Shown here: positions 1 to 9,067 of the stretch, piece after piece
How the letters are laid out: the number at the start of each line of letters is the position of its first letter
Position numbering within the stretch: position 1 is the stretch's first letter
Assembly (NCBI GenBank): GCA_027621175.1
Contig: JAQCCM010000018.1
Location: forward strand, 1 to 33,131
Source: Bacteroidota bacterium
GTDB taxonomy: Bacteria; Bacteroidota; Bacteroidia; Flavobacteriales; Flavobacteriaceae
DNA length: 33,131 nt
Direction of reading: 5' to 3'
The notes under the pieces: model-generated
What the model saw: only the letters and a program-made list of their open reading frames with translations
Databases searched by the model: none
Told to the model about the DNA's origin: nothing
Translations under genes and position numbers: made by a program

Positions 1-15
1 TGTTAGAAATGTATT

Positions 16-23
16 CATCTTTG
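16..23 (+). promoter_or_regulatory. Possible -7 box of the TonB-dependent receptor gene
   Basis: CATCTTTG matches the Bacteroidota -7 consensus TAnnTTTG at all but the first base. It lies 22 bases before the ATG at 46. The -33 element would fall at or beyond the window edge, so it cannot be judged. Confidence 0.25.
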
Positions 24-45
24 TGAAAATTAATTAAACATAAAA

Positions 46-3000
46 ATGAAAAAACTATTATCTATTGTTGTTGCTTTTGCATCAACACTTGTGTTTGCGC
101 AAGGTGTTACAAGTTCTTCTGTAGGGGGGCGAGTTACAGACAATGAGGGTCAGGCACTCTCAGGCTCTACTATTTTAGTTACTCACCAGCCCACAGGGAC
201 TCAATACGGAGTTGTTTCTGATTTTGACGGATACTATCGTGTTTCTGGATTACGTCCAGGAGGACCATACTCTGTTCAAATTAGTTACACTGGATTTGAA
301 AAATATCAATTGGATAATCTATTCTTTCAACTGGGTTCATCAGAAAGAATCAATGCATCACTTTCAACATCTATAAACGAGCTGGAAGAAGTTGTAGTTA
401 AAGCTAGCCAAGGTAGCTTGAAAACAGGTGCAGAAGTAAATGTTAACCGCCGTATGATTGACGCTTTACCACAAACTTCAAGATCTATCGCTGACTTTGT
501 TAGAGTATCACCATTTGCTCAAATAAACGAAAATAGTGATGGGTTTTCTATATCACTTGCAGGCATGAACAACCGTTACAATGCAATCTACATTGATGGT
601 GCTGTTGACAACGACGTTTTTGGATTAGCTGGTTCTGGAACTAATGGAGGTCAGACAGGAGTAAATCCATTCTCTGTTGACGCGATCGAGTCTTTCCAGG
701 TACAAGTTGCTCCATTTGATGTTAAAATTGGAGGATTTGCTGGCGGTGCAATTAATGCAGTAACAAGATCAGGGACAAATGATTTTGAAGCTTCTACGTA
801 CTACTTTTTCCGTAATCAAAATCTTGCAGGTAAAACACCTACAAATTTAGCATCAACAGATGCTGGTAGAGAAAAATTACCAGAATTTGAAGCCCAAACG
901 TATGGTGTTCGTTTAGGCGGAGCTTTAGTTGATGACAAATTATTTTATTTTGTTAACTACGAACGTCAAGAAGATGTAACTCCTGCACCTTTCAAAATTG
1001 CCAATTATCGTGGTACATCGTCTGCTGCGGACCTTCAAAACCTATCAAATTTTGTTAAAACAAATTACGGTTATGATATGGGTCAGTATGATAGCAATTC
1101 AACGGTTCTTGACTCTGATAAAATTACACTTAAATTGGATTGGAACGCTGACGATAAAAACAAGTTGTCTTTGTCTGCGCGTTATGTAGAGGCTTTCAAT
1201 ATTGAAGGAGCCTCATCTAATACAAGAAGCATAAATTATTACGGCACATCTGAGCAATTTGAAAGTAAAACAACTTCACTCTCTCTAAACTGGAATCATC
1301 AGGGAGATAATTTCTCCAACAACTTTGTGATTGGATATACAGCAGTTAGAGATGACCGTAACCCATTAAACAATTCAAAATTTCCAAAAGTTAGAATTCA
1401 TGATGGCGATGGGGACATTTACTTTGGTTCTGAGCAATATTCTACTGGAAACATCTTAAACCAAGATGTATTCACCATTACAAATAACCTTGAGCTGTAC
1501 AAAGGAAAGCATACCATTACTTTAGGAACTCACAATGAGTTTTCAAAAGCAATGAATGTATTTTTCCCAAACAACTATGGGTACTACCAATACTTTGAAG
1601 ACGACACAACTGACACAGGGTTACAAGATTTTCTTAGTGGAATCCCAGCCGGTCAGTATGAAAAAGGTTACTCACTTCTTGGAGGAATTGGAGATGATTC
1701 ACAAGGTTCAGCTCAACCAGAGTTGGCACAGTTAGGTTTTTATATTCAAGACGATATTCAAGTTAATGATAAACTTCGTGTTTCTGCAGGACTTCGTTTC
1801 GACTTACCTATTTGGAACGATGGTCAGATTAATGAGCACTTTAATTTACATACCATTCCAATGTTAGAAAATGAAGGTAAAGACCTTCAAGGTGCGCGTA
1901 CGGGCTTAGGAATCTCAACTCAGCTTAACGTATCTCCAAGGGTTGGCTTTAACTGGGATGTAAATGGCGATAGATCTTTGATTGTTCGTGGTGGTGCAGG
2001 TGTATTCATTTCAAGAATGCCAGTTGTTTGGCCTTCTGCAGCATATGACAATAATGGATTAATCAAAGGCTATACATTTACTACAAGTGGAGTTGTGTTT
2101 AACTCAGATGTAAATAATCAGTATGTTGCAGTTCAGCCAGGCACTAACGGTAGAGCTGGCGATGTTAACTTGTTTGCTGAAAACTATAAGATGCCAACCA
2201 AGTTTAAAACAAGCTTAGGTATTGACAAATTATTTGACAGCGGTTGGTATCTATCTTTTGATGGGTTATATACCAAAAACTTATCTGATGTATATTACGA
2301 AAACTTAAATGTTAAATCACCCGTAGGTTTTCTTAACGGTGCTGATAATCGCCCATACTATAATCGAAGCGATGAAGTGGATGATACATATGGTCGTATT
2401 ATTTTAGGAAGTAATACCGATAAAGGTCATGCATGGAACACTGCTTTAACTGTTAGCAAACAATTTGGCAGTTTATCATTCAGTACAACTTACTCTTATG
2501 GTGAGGCGTATACAATTTTTGATGGTACATCTTCACAAAACTCTAGCCAATGGCGTGGTATAGAGACAGTCAATGGAAAAAACTCTACACTTACAATTGC
2601 CCGTTCTGACTTTAATCAAGGTCACCGTGTAATTGCTAACATTAGCTATGAAAAAGTTTGGAACAATAACTTAAGAACACAAATTGGATTGTTCTATGAG
2701 GGACGTGAAGGCACTCCTTTTTCATACACATACCAAGAGGGTAGAGATTTGCTCAACGATGATTCAAGAGATAACGCTTTGATTTACGTTCCTGCTAATG
2801 CAAGTGAAATCACACTTACTGACCCAGCTGATTATGCTACGCTAGAAGCATTTATTAACGGAAATGATTACTTAAGCTCTAGAAAAGGACAGTATGCAGA
2901 GCGCAATGGTGAGATGGGACCATGGAGCGACATCGTTGATTTGCGTTTAGTTCAAGACATTTCTGTTAATGTTGGAGACACTAAAAACACCCTACAGCTT

Positions 3001-3216
3001 ACAGCTGACATCTTTAATGTTGGAAACTTGTTAAACAAAAAGTGGGGGAAACGTTTCTTTGCTAGTAATACACAAATTCTACGAACAGAAACAGGAGCTC
3101 CAGACCCAGTGTTTGAGGTACGTAACGGAAACTTTGACTATGTAAGAACTGATGATGTTGGCCTTCAAAGTTCAAGATGGCAAGCACAAATTGGTATCCG
3201 ATACATTTTTAATTAA
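46..3216 (+). CDS. TonB-dependent outer-membrane receptor, Oar-like
   Basis: This 1056-residue protein has a Sec signal peptide (residues 1-19, ending VFAQ), a carboxypeptidase-regulatory-like beta-sandwich domain (about 24-105), a TonB plug (about 125-245) and a long outer-membrane barrel ending RYIFN. The plug contains the typical stretch YIDGAVDNDVFGL and a GGAINAVTRSG motif. Proteins of this architecture take up large substrates across the outer membrane using energy from TonB-ExbBD. The substrate cannot be told from sequence: no SusD-like partner follows, and the upstream side is outside the window. It resembles the Oar-type receptors common in flavobacteria rather than SusC. It is a single-gene unit closed by a strong terminator. 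Confidence 0.88.
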   Translation: MKKLLSIVVAFASTLVFAQGVTSSSVGGRVTDNEGQALSGSTILVTHQPTGTQYGVVSDFDGYYRVSGLRPGGPYSVQISYTGFEKYQLDNLFFQLGSSERINASLSTSINELEEVVVKASQGSLKTGAEVNVNRRMIDALPQTSRSIADFVRVSPFAQINENSDGFSISLAGMNNRYNAIYIDGAVDNDVFGLAGSGTNGGQTGVNPFSVDAIESFQVQVAPFDVKIGGFAGGAINAVTRSGTNDFEASTYYFFRNQNLAGKTPTNLASTDAGREKLPEFEAQTYGVRLGGALVDDKLFYFVNYERQEDVTPAPFKIANYRGTSSAADLQNLSNFVKTNYGYDMGQYDSNSTVLDSDKITLKLDWNADDKNKLSLSARYVEAFNIEGASSNTRSINYYGTSEQFESKTTSLSLNWNHQGDNFSNNFVIGYTAVRDDRNPLNNSKFPKVRIHDGDGDIYFGSEQYSTGNILNQDVFTITNNLELYKGKHTITLGTHNEFSKAMNVFFPNNYGYYQYFEDDTTDTGLQDFLSGIPAGQYEKGYSLLGGIGDDSQGSAQPELAQLGFYIQDDIQVNDKLRVSAGLRFDLPIWNDGQINEHFNLHTIPMLENEGKDLQGARTGLGISTQLNVSPRVGFNWDVNGDRSLIVRGGAGVFISRMPVVWPSAAYDNNGLIKGYTFTTSGVVFNSDVNNQYVAVQPGTNGRAGDVNLFAENYKMPTKFKTSLGIDKLFDSGWYLSFDGLYTKNLSDVYYENLNVKSPVGFLNGADNRPYYNRSDEVDDTYGRIILGSNTDKGHAWNTALTVSKQFGSLSFSTTYSYGEAYTIFDGTSSQNSSQWRGIETVNGKNSTLTIARSDFNQGHRVIANISYEKVWNNNLRTQIGLFYEGREGTPFSYTYQEGRDLLNDDSRDNALIYVPANASEITLTDPADYATLEAFINGNDYLSSRKGQYAERNGEMGPWSDIVDLRLVQDISVNVGDTKNTLQLTADIFNVGNLLNKKWGKRFFASNTQILRTETGAPDPVFEVRNGNFDYVRTDDVGLQSSRWQAQIGIRYIFN

Positions 3217-3237
3217 ATTATTTAGAAAGAGCTTTAG

Positions 3238-3266
3238 AAAACCCTCCGATTTCGGAGGGTTTTTTT
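3238..3266 (+). terminator. Rho-independent terminator between convergent genes
   Basis: CCCTCCG (3242-3248) pairs with CGGAGGG (3253-3259) around a four-base loop and is followed by seven T. It lies 25 bases after the receptor stop codon. A short A run on the left side means it may also stop transcription of recJ arriving from the other strand. Confidence 0.9.
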
Positions 3267-3283
3267 ATGCCCAAAAGGGTTAA

Positions 3284-4978
3284 CTATAGTTCTTGAATGT
3301 CTTTCAATCGAATCTGTACCGATACATTTCCTTGCCAATGATTTTCTTCTAGGGCATAGGCAATACGCAGAGGCTTTTTACTTTTTAGCAGTGCCATTTT
3401 TGCACCAAGCCCAAAGCCAATAGCATCTATGGGTGAGCTGTTTGCTTGAACAAACCGCGCTTTTAAGTGACTGTTGTCTTTTCCTACAAGTTTAGCGGTT
3501 CCATTATCAAGGACTCCTTCCGAATAAAAAACAGGACTTCTATTTTCTGGACCACAAGGCTCCATTTGCTTAAGAATACGCAGCAGTTTGGGTGTAATAG
3601 AAGAAAACGGTAATGCCACGTCCACATCCAAAACAGGGTCTTTTTGATCTAATACCAGTGTGTTTTTCACATGCTTCTCAAACGCCGCTTTAAAAGCGCT
3701 GTAGTCACTTTCTTTTATAGTCACACCAGCAGCATATTTGTGCCCGCCAAATTGGATAAGGTGAGCGCTACACGCATCTATGGCAGCATACACATCATAC
3801 CCACGCACCGAACGTGCCGAGGCAGCCAGAACCCCTTCGCTTGCTTTGGTAAACACCAAGGTGGGGCGATAATATGTTTCAATTAGCCGTGAGGCAACAA
3901 TCCCAATAACGCCTTTGTGCCAATGTGATGCATATACTACAGATGCGGCCTTTTCGGTTTCGTTATTTGCCTCAATTTGCGCCAAGGCCTCCTGTGTAAT
4001 TTCTTGCTCCACTTCTCTGCGAGACGTGTTAAATGTCTCAATAGCCTCAGCAATATTTGCGGCTTCGTCTTCAGAACTGGAAAGTAATAACTCCACGGTA
4101 TGGAGTCCGTGTTTCATCCGTCCAGCGGCATTGATGCGGGGTGCTGCTCCAAACACCACATCAGATATACTTTGCCCGGTTGTTTTGTCTCGTAAAATAG
4201 CCTTTAGACCAGGTCTTGATGCCACTTGAATTTGCTGCAATCCCAAAAAAGCTAAGGCACGATTTTCTTCTGTAATCGGGACAATATCTGCAGCAATGGC
4301 AACCGCAACAAAATCCAAATAAGCAGTGAGCGTATCTACATCCTTAACTTGTTTTTGAGCAATTGCTTGCATGAGTTTAAAGCCAACCCCACAGCCACAT
4401 AATTCTTTGTACGGATAGGCACAATCGCTGCGTTTTGGGTCTAAAACAGCTAGGGCATTTGGAAGGCTTTCGCCAGGCGTGTGGTGATCGCAAATGATAA
4501 GGTCAATATCTAAAGAAGAGGCATATGCTGCTTGCGCTATGGCTTTTACACCACAATCCAACGCCACTATGCACTTAATATTCGCCTCTTTTGCGGCATC
4601 AATGCCTTGTTTTGACAATCCATAGCCTTCGGCGTATCGATCGGGAATATAGGGCGTAACGGGAACTCCTTCACTGCGTAAAAAATGCGTGAGCATACTT
4701 ACCGAAGTGGTGCCATCAACATCGTAATCGCCATATACCATTACAGTTTCGTTTTGCGCTATGGCGTGCAATAAGCGCGCAACCGCTTTGTCCATGTCTT
4801 GCATCAAAAAAGGATCGTGAAGTTGCCCCAAGTGCGGTCGAAAATAGGCCTTAGCTTTTTCAAAAGTGTCGATGCCACGTTGCGCCAAAAGTGTCGCAAT
4901 AACATCATCTACACCCAAACACGATTTTAGATGTGCCACAGTAGTTTCAGTAGGAGTAGATTTGAATTTCCAGCGCAT
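3284..4978 (-). CDS. recJ: Single-stranded-DNA-specific 5'-3' exonuclease RecJ
   Basis: RecJ degrades single-stranded DNA 5' to 3' in recombination and mismatch or base-excision repair in the cytoplasm. The 564-residue protein carries the DHH-family motifs in order: GDYDVDG (83-89), DCG (141-143), the name-giving DHH (164-166), RINAAGR (281-287) and the DHHA1 motif GGHKYAAG (411-418), then a C-terminal OB-like part. All metal-binding motifs look intact and the length is normal. The ATG lies one base after the rsmI stop, so the two are cotranscribed and probably translationally coupled. An AGGAGG sequence formed by the last rsmI codons sits five bases before the start, unusual in this phylum. 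Confidence 0.96.
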   Translation of the reverse strand: MRWKFKSTPTETTVAHLKSCLGVDDVIATLLAQRGIDTFEKAKAYFRPHLGQLHDPFLMQDMDKAVARLLHAIAQNETVMVYGDYDVDGTTSVSMLTHFLRSEGVPVTPYIPDRYAEGYGLSKQGIDAAKEANIKCIVALDCGVKAIAQAAYASSLDIDLIICDHHTPGESLPNALAVLDPKRSDCAYPYKELCGCGVGFKLMQAIAQKQVKDVDTLTAYLDFVAVAIAADIVPITEENRALAFLGLQQIQVASRPGLKAILRDKTTGQSISDVVFGAAPRINAAGRMKHGLHTVELLLSSSEDEAANIAEAIETFNTSRREVEQEITQEALAQIEANNETEKAASVVYASHWHKGVIGIVASRLIETYYRPTLVFTKASEGVLAASARSVRGYDVYAAIDACSAHLIQFGGHKYAAGVTIKESDYSAFKAAFEKHVKNTLVLDQKDPVLDVDVALPFSSITPKLLRILKQMEPCGPENRSPVFYSEGVLDNGTAKLVGKDNSHLKARFVQANSSPIDAIGFGLGAKMALLKSKKPLRIAYALEENHWQGNVSVQIRLKDIQEL

Positions 4979-4979
4979 A

Positions 4980-5675
4980 TTATCCTCCTTCTACTACAAT
5001 AACAAATTCGCCTTTGGGAGGTGTTTCCGTAAAATGCCGCAGCACAGAAATTAGTGTTCCTCGAACGGTTTCTTCAAATTTTTTGGAAATTTCTCGTGAA
5101 ACGCTCACATTTCGATCTTCGCCAAGATGCGTGGCAAGTTGGGTTAGTGTTTTTACCAATCGGTGTGGGGACTCGTAAAACACCATTGTGCGGGATTCGT
5201 TCGCAAGGGATTCAAGGCGTGTTTGCCGCCCCTTTTTTTGCGGTAAAAATCCTTCAAAAACAAAACGTTCAGCGGGCAATCCGCTAAGTGTAAGCGCCGG
5301 AATTAACGCAGTTGCACCCGGCAAGGCATGTACAGGAATGTTCGCCTCAACACATGCGCGAACCAACAAAAACCCGGGATCTGAAACGCCAGGACTTCCA
5401 GCATCAGAAATCAAGGCAATCGTACTGCCTGTACTTAATTCATTGACAATTTTTGGAGCCGATTTATGTTCATTGTGCATATGATAGGAGCGCATAGGCA
5501 CGTCAATTTCGTAGTGTTTTAATAGTTTTCCAGAAGTTCGTGTGTCTTCAGCCAATACCAAATCTACGCTACGTAGCGTGTCTAATGCTCTTAGCGTTAT
5601 GTCACTCAAATTCCCAATGGGCGTTGGTACCAACCAAAGCCCTGGAGCAATACCATGTTCGTTCGTTTGTTTCAT
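4980..5675 (-). CDS. rsmI: 16S rRNA (cytidine1402-2'-O)-methyltransferase RsmI
   Basis: RsmI 2'-O-methylates C1402 of 16S rRNA in the ribosomal P site using S-adenosylmethionine. The 231-residue protein shows the tetrapyrrole-methylase fold of this family: VPTPIGNLSDIT near the N terminus, LAEDTRTSGKLL, then SDAGSPGVSDPG and LPGATALIPAL, and FYESPHR in the C-terminal half. It starts at ATG 5675, ten bases after the stop of the unknown gene upstream, and ends one base before the recJ start. The final codons (E-G-G) double as a purine-rich ribosome-binding-like sequence for recJ. Confidence 0.96.
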   Translation of the reverse strand: MKQTNEHGIAPGLWLVPTPIGNLSDITLRALDTLRSVDLVLAEDTRTSGKLLKHYEIDVPMRSYHMHNEHKSAPKIVNELSTGSTIALISDAGSPGVSDPGFLLVRACVEANIPVHALPGATALIPALTLSGLPAERFVFEGFLPQKKGRQTRLESLANESRTMVFYESPHRLVKTLTQLATHLGEDRNVSVSREISKKFEETVRGTLISVLRHFTETPPKGEFVIVVEGG

Positions 5676-5685
5676 TTAAAGGAAA

Positions 5686-6132
5686 TTATGAATCAAATAA
5701 TGACTCAACATAAGACATAAAGGCATCGAATTCCTTTTGTTTATCACTCCAGTCGTAATCGGGCTGAATTTGTGTTTCGATAAATTTCTTTGCTTCCTCA
5801 AGTGTTTCTTTAGAGTTAAGCATCGACATTACGCGTTGATAATCCGCACTGCTTCCCTCAAAAAGATGTTGGGTAAAATCAATCGAAATGGTTTCAAACT
5901 CCGCTTCCAAAACGGGAGTCAAAAGGGCTTCTTCCAGTTCGGTTGGCGACGGTTCTTTTGGAGCTTTTAGCGGTATTTCATCTGCCGCTTTAGGTGCAGT
6001 AAGGGCAATTATGGCAGATGCTTTTGCGTGTATATCCGTAAGTTCCATGCGGTTTCGGCTGCGCAAAATCTCATGCGCAAGACTCATTAACTCTTGTTCC
6101 GCGGTGATTTGAATAATTTTTTTCTCTTCCAT
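5686..6132 (-). CDS. Conserved-looking hypothetical protein, first gene of the rsmI-recJ unit
   Basis: I do not recognise this 148-residue protein. It is soluble, acidic, and has no signal peptide or membrane segment. The N-terminal 45 residues look helical. A Pro/Lys/Glu-rich linker (about 48-66) leads to a second helical part rich in Glu, Asp and aromatic residues (about 70-148), ending MSYVESLFDS. It is divergent from tdk over 75 bases and lies ten bases before rsmI, so it is probably the leader gene of that operon. Codon use looks like its neighbours and the ATG and stop are clear. Its job is unknown; a link to RNA modification or repair would rest on position alone. Confidence 0.75.
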   Translation of the reverse strand: MEEKKIIQITAEQELMSLAHEILRSRNRMELTDIHAKASAIIALTAPKAADEIPLKAPKEPSPTELEEALLTPVLEAEFETISIDFTQHLFEGSSADYQRVMSMLNSKETLEEAKKFIETQIQPDYDWSDKQKEFDAFMSYVESLFDS

Positions 6133-6135
6133 ACG

Positions 6136-6162
6136 TTTGGCTGCCTAAATTTAATACTTTTG
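6136..6162 (+). promoter_or_regulatory. Promoter of tdk-alr (Bacteroidota type)
   Basis: A perfect -7 box TACTTTTG (6155-6162) is preceded by TTTG (6136-6139) as a possible -33 element. The spacer of 15 bases is shorter than the usual 17-23, so the -33 assignment is weaker than the -7 box. Transcription would start near 6168, giving a leader of about 40 bases. Confidence 0.5.
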
Positions 6163-6207
6163 AATGGTTTGGGCATATAAAAGTCTAAACACAACAAAAC
6201 AACACGA

Positions 6208-6849
6208 ATGTTTCTCGAAAACACACATCAAAAAAACGAATCTTTTGGCTGGATTGAGGTCATTACAGGTTCTATGTTTTCGGGGAAAACGGAGGAGCTG
6301 ATACGTCGGTTAAAGCGTGCCAAATTCGCCAAACAAAAAGTGGAGATTTTTAAACCAGAAGTGGATAACCGCTACGACGAAGACAAGGTTGTTTCGCACG
6401 ATGCGAATGAAATCATTTCAACGGCGGTACCTGCTGCGGCAAACATTCGCCTTCTTGCCGACAATTGCGACGTAGTAGGTATTGACGAGGCACAATTTTT
6501 TGACGATGAAATAGTTAGCGTTTGTAACGATTTAGCTAATCGGGGTGTGCGCGTTATCGTTGCCGGATTAGACATGGACTTTAAAGGAAATCCATTCGGA
6601 CCCATGCCAAACCTTATGGCTGTTGCCGAGTACGTAACCAAAGTACACGCCATTTGTACCCGCACAGGACAATTGGCACATCACAGCTTTAGGAAAAATG
6701 AAAACGAACGCCTTGTAATGCTTGGCGAAACAGAGGAATATGAACCCCTTAGTAGAGCAGCGTTTTACAATGCGATGATCAGAGAAAAAGTGCGTAAAAT
6801 GAACGTAACCAACGCAGAGGTGGTTTCCAAAAAAAGCAAAAAGGCTTAG
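6208..6849 (+). CDS. tdk: Thymidine kinase, type II
   Basis: It phosphorylates thymidine to dTMP in the salvage pathway using ATP. The 213-residue protein has the P-loop GSMFSGKT (21-28), the DEAQFF segment (93-98) with the likely catalytic base Glu94, and DFKGNPFG (124-131) of the type II family. The lasso region holds ICTRTG but only one cysteine (C150). The paired CxxC zinc ligands of classical type II enzymes are absent, and the second pair is replaced by EPLSRAAFYN (179-188). Other flavobacterial enzymes appear similar from memory, so this is probably lineage-wide rather than damage. The start at 6208 follows a good promoter, and alr begins five bases after the stop. Confidence 0.94.
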   Translation: MFLENTHQKNESFGWIEVITGSMFSGKTEELIRRLKRAKFAKQKVEIFKPEVDNRYDEDKVVSHDANEIISTAVPAAANIRLLADNCDVVGIDEAQFFDDEIVSVCNDLANRGVRVIVAGLDMDFKGNPFGPMPNLMAVAEYVTKVHAICTRTGQLAHHSFRKNENERLVMLGETEEYEPLSRAAFYNAMIREKVRKMNVTNAEVVSKKSKKA

Positions 6850-6854
6850 GGCAA

Positions 6855-7961
6855 ATGAGCGAAACGGTTTTAGAAATACACCTGCCTAAGCTTAGGCATA
6901 ACTATCAATTTTTACGGAAACGCTTAGCCAGTACTACTAAACTTTTGGCGGTGGTAAAAGCCTTTGGGTATGGTAGTGACGCTGTTGCTGTGGCAAAATG
7001 TCTTGCCGCTTGTGGCGCTGATTATTTTGGGGTCGCCTACGTTCAAGAAGGGATGGCACTCAGAAATGCAGGAATCACACAGCCTATTTTGGTGATGCAT
7101 CCTCAGCAACAAAACTTGGAAGCATTGATTAAACATAAGCTCGAGCCCGCTATTTACAACCATCGTATTTTCGACGCTTTTTTGGCTACTCTCAAAGCAA
7201 CGGAAACAACACATTACCCCATTCACCTAAAGTTTAACACGGGGCTTAACAGATTAGGATTTCAACCCAATCAAACCAACCAACTTTTGGATTTGCTTGA
7301 CCAAAACAAGAATCTGCTACAATTAAAAGGGGTGTATTCACACCTTGCCGCATCTGACGATTTAGATGAAGAAGCATTTACCCAAGCACAATTAGAACAG
7401 TTTGACACTATTGTTCAAGCAATAAAACCCATATTCCCTGACACGATTTTTCATGTGCTCAACACCTCGGGTGTTTTGAATCATGCAGCTGCACAATACG
7501 ATATGGTGAGAACAGGCATTAGCCTTTATGGTTATGGTAACGATAGTGCTGTGGACGCGCAACTTAAGCCAGTTTTAACGCTCAAAACAGTCATATCGCA
7601 ACTTCATTCACTCCAAAAAGGCGATTCATTGGGGTATAGCCGTGCGTTTGTTGCAAAAGAGAAAACCAGAACGGCAACGCTTCCACTAGGTCACGCAGAT
7701 GGCATTGGGCGTATTTACGGCAACGGTAACGGCTATGTGTGGATTCATGGCCAAAAAGCACCCATTATTGGAAATGTGTGTATGGATATGATAATGGTGG
7801 ACGTAACAAATATCGCGTGTAGCGAAGGCGATGAAGTTATTGTAATTGGTGAAAATGAAAGTGCTGAAGCCCTAGCGAATCACGCAGGAACCATTTCTTA
7901 TGAGTTTATTACAGGGCTTTCGCAGCGCATTCCGCGAAAGACCATTTCAGAATTGTTATAA
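6855..7961 (+). CDS. alr: Alanine racemase
   Basis: This PLP enzyme interconverts L- and D-alanine, supplying D-alanine for peptidoglycan. The 368-residue protein has the PLP lysine K35 in VVKAFGYG, the barrel motif KFNTGLNRLGF (126-136), and the catalytic tyrosine Y261 in LGYSRAF, followed by PLGHADGIGR and NVCMDM (308-312) at the active-site entrance. Length fits a stand-alone racemase, not the MurF-Alr fusion found in some Bacteroidota. It lies five bases after tdk and is surely cotranscribed. The asd gene follows after 89 bases. Confidence 0.96.
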   Translation: MSETVLEIHLPKLRHNYQFLRKRLASTTKLLAVVKAFGYGSDAVAVAKCLAACGADYFGVAYVQEGMALRNAGITQPILVMHPQQQNLEALIKHKLEPAIYNHRIFDAFLATLKATETTHYPIHLKFNTGLNRLGFQPNQTNQLLDLLDQNKNLLQLKGVYSHLAASDDLDEEAFTQAQLEQFDTIVQAIKPIFPDTIFHVLNTSGVLNHAAAQYDMVRTGISLYGYGNDSAVDAQLKPVLTLKTVISQLHSLQKGDSLGYSRAFVAKEKTRTATLPLGHADGIGRIYGNGNGYVWIHGQKAPIIGNVCMDMIMVDVTNIACSEGDEVIVIGENESAEALANHAGTISYEFITGLSQRIPRKTISELL

Positions 7962-8026
7962 ACACAACAAACTGTTATTTTTTTGATAAAGCTTTAAACG
8001 CACGCTATTATAATAGTTGAATGACG

Positions 8027-8034
8027 TACATTCG
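8027..8034 (+). promoter_or_regulatory. Possible -7 box of asd
   Basis: TACATTCG differs from TAnnTTTG at one position and lies 16 bases before the asd ATG. No well-spaced TTG is visible upstream, so this is tentative; asd could also be read through from tdk-alr. Confidence 0.25.
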
Positions 8035-8050
8035 CAGCAAAATTTAAGAA

Positions 8051-9037
8051 ATGCGCGTAGCGGTAGTAGGTGCCACCGGAATGGTAGGCGAAGTGATGTT
8101 ACAAGTGTTGGCAGAGCGTCAATTTCCAATAAGTGAACTAATCCCAGTAGCTTCGGCTCGTTCTGTGGGAAAACAATTGGAATATCAGGGTAAAACCTAT
8201 ACGGTTGTAGGCCTTGAAGATGCTGTTGCACTAAAACCAGATGTTGCCTTATTTTCTTCAGGCGGTGATACTTCTTTGGCGTGGGCACCAAAATTTGCAG
8301 CGGTTGGTTGTACGGTCATTGACAATTCATCGGCATGGCGTATGCACCCCGATCATAAACTTATCGTTCCTGAAATTAATGCAAACGAACTTACGGCTGA
8401 GGACAAAATTATTGCCAATCCAAACTGTTCTACCATTCAAATGGTGATGGCGCTTGCGCCTATTCACCGCGCATTTGGCATTGAACGCGTGGTGGTTTCT
8501 ACCTATCAATCGATTACAGGAACAGGCGTAAAAGCCGTACAACAATTAGAAAACGAATACCAAGGAATAGAAGGGGAAATGGCTTACCCGCATGCCATTC
8601 ATCGCAATGCCTTGCCGCACTGCGATGTGTTCTTAGACAATAGATATACCAAAGAAGAAATGAAATTGGTGAACGAAACCCATAAAATCCTTGATCCTAA
8701 CATTCGTGTAACGGCTACAGCCGTACGTATCCCTGTTGTGGGTGGACACAGTGAATCCGTAAACCTTACCTTAAGTAGGCCAGTCGAATTGGAAGAAGTG
8801 CGCCGTGTTCTTTCTGAAACACCAGGCGTCGTAGTGCAAGATGATATTCAAAACAACGACTATCCCATGCCGCTTCAAGCACATGGCAAAGATGACGTTT
8901 TTGTTGGGCGTCTTCGAAAAGATACGTCGCAAGACAATGGATTAAACCTTTGGATTGTAGCAGATAACCTTCGTAAAGGTGCTGCAACCAATACCGTTCA
9001 AATCGCAGAATATTTAGTAGAGCAAAATTTAATTTAA
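8051..9037 (+). CDS. asd: Aspartate-semialdehyde dehydrogenase
   Basis: It reduces aspartyl phosphate to aspartate semialdehyde with NADPH, the branch point to lysine and diaminopimelate (cell wall), threonine and methionine. The 328-residue protein begins with the nucleotide-binding VGATGMVG loop (6-13). It has the catalytic cysteine C126 in NPNCST, the SITGTGVKAV stretch, the active-site histidine H233 in GGHSES, and the closing segment DNLRKGAATN. No residue is missing and the length is typical. The peptidase gene follows after 30 bases on the same strand. Confidence 0.97.
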   Translation: MRVAVVGATGMVGEVMLQVLAERQFPISELIPVASARSVGKQLEYQGKTYTVVGLEDAVALKPDVALFSSGGDTSLAWAPKFAAVGCTVIDNSSAWRMHPDHKLIVPEINANELTAEDKIIANPNCSTIQMVMALAPIHRAFGIERVVVSTYQSITGTGVKAVQQLENEYQGIEGEMAYPHAIHRNALPHCDVFLDNRYTKEEMKLVNETHKILDPNIRVTATAVRIPVVGGHSESVNLTLSRPVELEEVRRVLSETPGVVVQDDIQNNDYPMPLQAHGKDDVFVGRLRKDTSQDNGLNLWIVADNLRKGAATNTVQIAEYLVEQNLI

Positions 9038-9067
9038 TTTTTTCTACATTTAGGCAAAACCAAAAAT

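Noticed and set aside
3915-4229. Open frame opposite recJ
   Set aside because: Cys/Ser-rich translation with no domain, fully inside a clear recJ gene.
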